64,000 nucleotides of DNA from an uncultured Bacteroidota bacterium (GTDB taxonomy: Bacteria; Bacteroidota; Bacteroidia; Bacteroidales; P3): NCBI GenBank assembly GCA_902784865.1, contig CACZWL010000010.1:1-64000 (forward strand). The letters are read 5' to 3'. The notes under the pieces were generated by a model. That model saw only the letters and a program-made list of their open reading frames with translations. It had not been told where the DNA came from and did no database searches. This document shows, in pieces, positions 61,664-64,000 of this stretch. Both the position numbers and the translations under genes were made by a program. Every line of letters starts with the position of its first letter. Positions within the stretch are counted from its first letter, which is position 1.

Positions 61664-62584
61664 ATGAAAGTTTTAGTTGCTACCGAGAAACCCTTCGCCA
61701 AAGTGGCCGTCGACGGCATCCGCGAAGTGGTCGAGAAGAACGGCTACCAGCTGGCCCTCCTCGAGAAATACACCGACGTCAATGAACTCTACGCCGCCGT
61801 TGCCGACGCCGACGCCCTCATCGTCCGCTCCGACAAGGTCACCAAAGAGGTCATCGACCACGCCAAGAACCTCAAAATCGTCGTGCGCGCCGGCGCCGGC
61901 TACGACAACCTCGACCTCGAGGCCTGCACCGCCCGCGGCATCGTCGCCATGAACACCCCCGGCCAGAACAGCAACGCCGTCGCCGAGCTCGTCATGGGCA
62001 TGCTCGTCTACGCCGTCCGCAACTTCTACAACGGCAAGTCCGGCTCCGAGCTCATGGGCAAGAAGCTGGGTATCCTCGCCTTCGGCAACGTGGGTCGCAA
62101 CGTGGCCCGCATCGCCAAGGGCTTCGGCATGGATGTCTACGCCTACGACGCCTTCCTCACCGCCGAGCAGATCAACCAGAGCGGCATGGCCAAGGCCGTC
62201 GCCAACCAGCAGGCCCTCTTCGAGCAGTGCGACATCGTCTCCCTGCACATCCCCGCCACCGCCGAGACCAAGCTCAGCATCAACCACGACCTCGTGGGCA
62301 AGATGCCCAAGGGCGGCATCCTCGTCAACAGCGCCCGCAAGGAAGTCATCGACGAGGCCGGCCTCCTCAAGCTCATGGCCGAGCGCACCGACCTGAAGTA
62401 CATCACCGACATCATGCCCGATGCCGATGCCGACTTCAAAGCCTTTGAAGGCCGCTACTTCGCCACCCCCAAGAAGATGGGTGCCCAGACCGAAGAGGCC
62501 AACATCAACGCCGGCATCGCCGCCGCCGAGCAGATCGCCGACTTCTTCAAGACCGGCAACAAGAAGTTCCAGGTCAACAAGTAA
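61664..62584 (+). CDS. serA: D-3-phosphoglycerate dehydrogenase
   Basis: 306 residues from MKVLVATEKPFAKVAVDGIR. NAD-dependent first enzyme of serine synthesis. NAD-binding loop LGILAFGNVGRNVARIAKGF, active-site Arg region (VNSARKEVIDE), nucleotide contact RAGAGYDNLDLEAC. No C-terminal ACT domain, as in short bacterial forms, so serine feedback would differ. A longer in-frame start at 61568 adds MEIRDDVRHGYEKKLRKEPT and more; this extension is not family-like and may be a translated leader. Confidence 0.9.
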   Translation: MKVLVATEKPFAKVAVDGIREVVEKNGYQLALLEKYTDVNELYAAVADADALIVRSDKVTKEVIDHAKNLKIVVRAGAGYDNLDLEACTARGIVAMNTPGQNSNAVAELVMGMLVYAVRNFYNGKSGSELMGKKLGILAFGNVGRNVARIAKGFGMDVYAYDAFLTAEQINQSGMAKAVANQQALFEQCDIVSLHIPATAETKLSINHDLVGKMPKGGILVNSARKEVIDEAGLLKLMAERTDLKYITDIMPDADADFKAFEGRYFATPKKMGAQTEEANINAGIAAAEQIADFFKTGNKKFQVNK

Positions 62585-62618
62585 TTGTCGACGACCGTAG
62601 GGAGTCAACAAATTACTC

Positions 62619-63494
62619 ATGCAACTCTGCATCTTCAACCCCGAGCACGACCTCTGCCTCGCCAGCGGTCGTGCTCTCTACATTCCTCCGCGCTCGGCTG
62701 TCGACTTCGCACGGCGCGACGCGCACCTCATGCAGGCGCTCTACCCCGAAGCCCACTGCTGCAGCGTCTACGACCTCAACCTCTCCACTCTCCACTCTCC
62801 ACTCTCCTCTTTGACGGTATGGGGCTGGAACGCCGTGGTGAAGCACGAGCTCCAGAAGCGTGGAGTCCCCTCCGAGTTGCTCCCCACGGACGACGCGATA
62901 GCCACCATCCGCCGCCTCCAGCACCGCTCCACCATCCTCCCCCTGCAGCCCGACTGCCACGCTATATATAATATAGTAGAGATGGAGGCTCTGCTGCGCG
63001 AGCGCGACCACTGGGTGCTCAAAGCCCCGTGGTCGGGGGCGGGTAGGGGACTGCGCTGGGTGCACGGCTCGCTCTCGGAGATTGACCGCAACTGGATAGC
63101 CAAGGTGGTCAAGAACCAGCGCTGCGTCATCGCAGAACCCAACAGGATGTGGGACGGCGACTGGAACGGAGCCAGCCCACATCCTGTGGTCGACCTGGCG
63201 CTGGAATACATGGACGGCATTTTTTCCGGCTATTCGTATTTCAAGACGGGCAGCGGTGTGTATAAAGAGAATGTGATGTGGACGGATGAGCGCATAGAGG
63301 CCGCTTTTCCGGCCATGCGGAAGGTCCGCGGACGCATCGGGCCGTGGCTCGACGAACATATTTGGCCCCACTACCGCGGCCCCCTGGGCGTCGACCTCAT
63401 GGTCTGCGCCGACGGCAGCCTGCACGTCGCCGAGCTCAACCTCCGCCACACCATGGGCATGGTGGCGCATGAGAAGTTAAGAGTTATGAGTTAA
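62619..63494 (+). CDS. ATP-grasp-like protein
   Basis: 291 residues. N-terminus LCIFNPEHDLCLASGRALYI and a C-terminal ATP-grasp-like core (HWVLKAPWSGAGRGLRWVHG, CVIAEPNRMWDGDW, GPLGVDLMVCADGSLHVAEL NLRHTMG). The GxGRGL and DxxVxxDGxLxVxELN blocks fit an ATP-grasp ligase, but the substrate is unknown. It follows serA, so may act on an amino-acid or peptide product. In-frame CTCTCCA array at 62781-62808; the stop lies in another array. Confidence 0.7.
   Translation: MQLCIFNPEHDLCLASGRALYIPPRSAVDFARRDAHLMQALYPEAHCCSVYDLNLSTLHSPLSSLTVWGWNAVVKHELQKRGVPSELLPTDDAIATIRRLQHRSTILPLQPDCHAIYNIVEMEALLRERDHWVLKAPWSGAGRGLRWVHGSLSEIDRNWIAKVVKNQRCVIAEPNRMWDGDWNGASPHPVVDLALEYMDGIFSGYSYFKTGSGVYKENVMWTDERIEAAFPAMRKVRGRIGPWLDEHIWPHYRGPLGVDLMVCADGSLHVAELNLRHTMGMVAHEKLRVMS
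62781..62808. repeat. in-frame CTCTCCA heptamer array
   Basis: Four units CTCTCCA in 7-bp phase, translated LSTLHSPLSSL. Confidence 0.85.
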
Positions 63495-63508
63495 GGGTTA
63501 TGAGTTAA
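63474..63508. repeat. GAGTTAT heptamer array before mntP
   Basis: Units AAGTTAA, GAGTTAT, GAGTTAA, GGGTTAT, GAGTTAA in 7-bp phase; the second GAGTTAA provides the stop (63492-63494) of the ATP-grasp-like gene. Confidence 0.85.
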
Positions 63509-63533
63509 TATTCAGAAAACTAAAATCAGAATC

Positions 63534-64000
63534 ATGAGTTTTTGGGAAGCGTTTATTCTGGCTTTGGCTTTGTGTGTCGACTCGCTGGTGGTGTCGGCCA
63601 CCGAGGCCTTCCGCTCCCGCATGGGGTGGCGGCAGGGGTTGCTGATGGCGCTCGTCTTCGGCCTCTGCCAGGGGCTGTTCCCGCTGTTGGGTGCCCTCAT
63701 CGGCGACGCCTCGCGCGCCTTCATCGAGGCCGTCGACCACTGGGTGGCCTTCGGCCTGCTGGCCCTCATCGGCGGCAAGATGATTTTCGACGGAGTGAAA
63801 AACACAGAAGAGCCGAAGAATTTCAATTTTCAATTTTCAATTTTCAAATACTTCCTCCTCGGCGTAGCCACCAGCATCGACGCCTTTGCCGTAGGCATCG
63901 GCCTGGGTCTGCAGGAGCGCCTGTTGGCTGTCCTGTATATCGTCTCGCTGATTGGGTTGGTCACGCTGCTGGTCTCGCTCCTCGGCGTCTACCTCGGCAA
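63534..64000 (+). CDS. mntP: putative manganese efflux pump MntP, partial at window end
   Basis: Reads from ATG at 63534 to the window end without a stop; about 155 residues. MntP features: SFWEAFILALALCVDSLVVS, FGLCQGLFPLLGALIGDASR, GKMIFDGVK then a loop, and YFLLGVATSIDAFAVGIGLG (the second conserved Asp helix). A CAATTTT heptamer array (63820-63848) is in frame in the central loop, read as NFNFQFSIF. Exports Mn2+. Confidence 0.88.
   Translation, partial: MSFWEAFILALALCVDSLVVSATEAFRSRMGWRQGLLMALVFGLCQGLFPLLGALIGDASRAFIEAVDHWVAFGLLALIGGKMIFDGVKNTEEPKNFNFQFSIFKYFLLGVATSIDAFAVGIGLGLQERLLAVLYIVSLIGLVTLLVSLLGVYLG
63820..63848. repeat. in-frame CAATTTT heptamer array in mntP
   Basis: Four CAATTTT units, read as NFNFQFSIF between EEPK and KYFLLG. 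Confidence 0.88.

Overview
The window is a high-GC Bacteroidales chromosome segment, probably from a gut- or rumen-type anaerobe (habitat is inference). Supporting signs are the Bacteroidetes promoter form TTG-N19-TAnnTTTG before many genes, short lipoprotein signal peptides ending SC/AC, FISUMP-type lipoproteins, the type IX secretion protein PorQ, a BspA-like LRR protein with a type IX-like tail, and amino-acid fermentation genes (lysine 2,3-aminomutase and two 3,5-diaminohexanoate dehydrogenases).

Layout. 1-900: a transposase fragment and a decayed capF/wbjC-type gene. 955-5410 (minus): PPDK-like protein, TPR lipoprotein, def, ruvX, tRNA-Met. 5.5-8.7 kb: ilvE, FISUMP lipoprotein, kdd copy 1. 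8.8-20 kb (minus): a lone sufB, then a TetR/TolC/MFP/RND/PII-like efflux operon interrupted by a four-helix-bundle gene, then yajC and typA. 20.3-23.4 kb: ECF sigma factor with four envelope-protein genes. 23.5-27.3 kb: murL-murD-M20 amidohydrolase, alternative glutamate handling in peptidoglycan synthesis. 27.3-29.3 kb (minus): a decayed second ECF sigma locus and two lipoproteins. 29.6-39.3 kb: glnS, a DUF5674 pair, an AT-rich accessory stretch (HEPN-like protein, LRR protein, DUF4143 ATPase), pheT, and a zeta-toxin module. 39.4-44.9 kb: 41-bp tandem repeats, small lipoproteins, a structured small RNA, rluB, a tetrapyrrole-type methylase and DUF6266. 45-54.7 kb: htrA, MATE pump, kdd copy 2, a small peptide gene with a FISUMP lipoprotein, kamA-porQ-lplA. 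54.9-60 kb (minus): glyS, histidine kinase, LolC-like permease, tpiA. 60.3-64 kb: serC, serA, an ATP-grasp-like gene, mntP (cut by the window end).

The most unusual feature is a set of short phased-repeat arrays with unit lengths of 7, 8, 9 or 11 bp, many folding as hairpins. They lie between genes and also in frame inside at least nine genes (murL, murD, the M20 gene, glnS, pheT, rluB, lplA, the ATP-grasp gene, mntP), and apparently form part of the porQ signal peptide. Several arrays supply the stop codon of the preceding gene. One pair of inverted arrays flanks a four-helix-bundle gene inside the efflux operon. Other dispersed families include an approximately 90-bp intergenic repeat in four copies and an approximately 130-bp element upstream of both sufB and glnS. 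tRNA-Met and the candidate small RNA share the same 5' leader hairpin and promoter context.

All calls come from reading the sequence; no database search was run.
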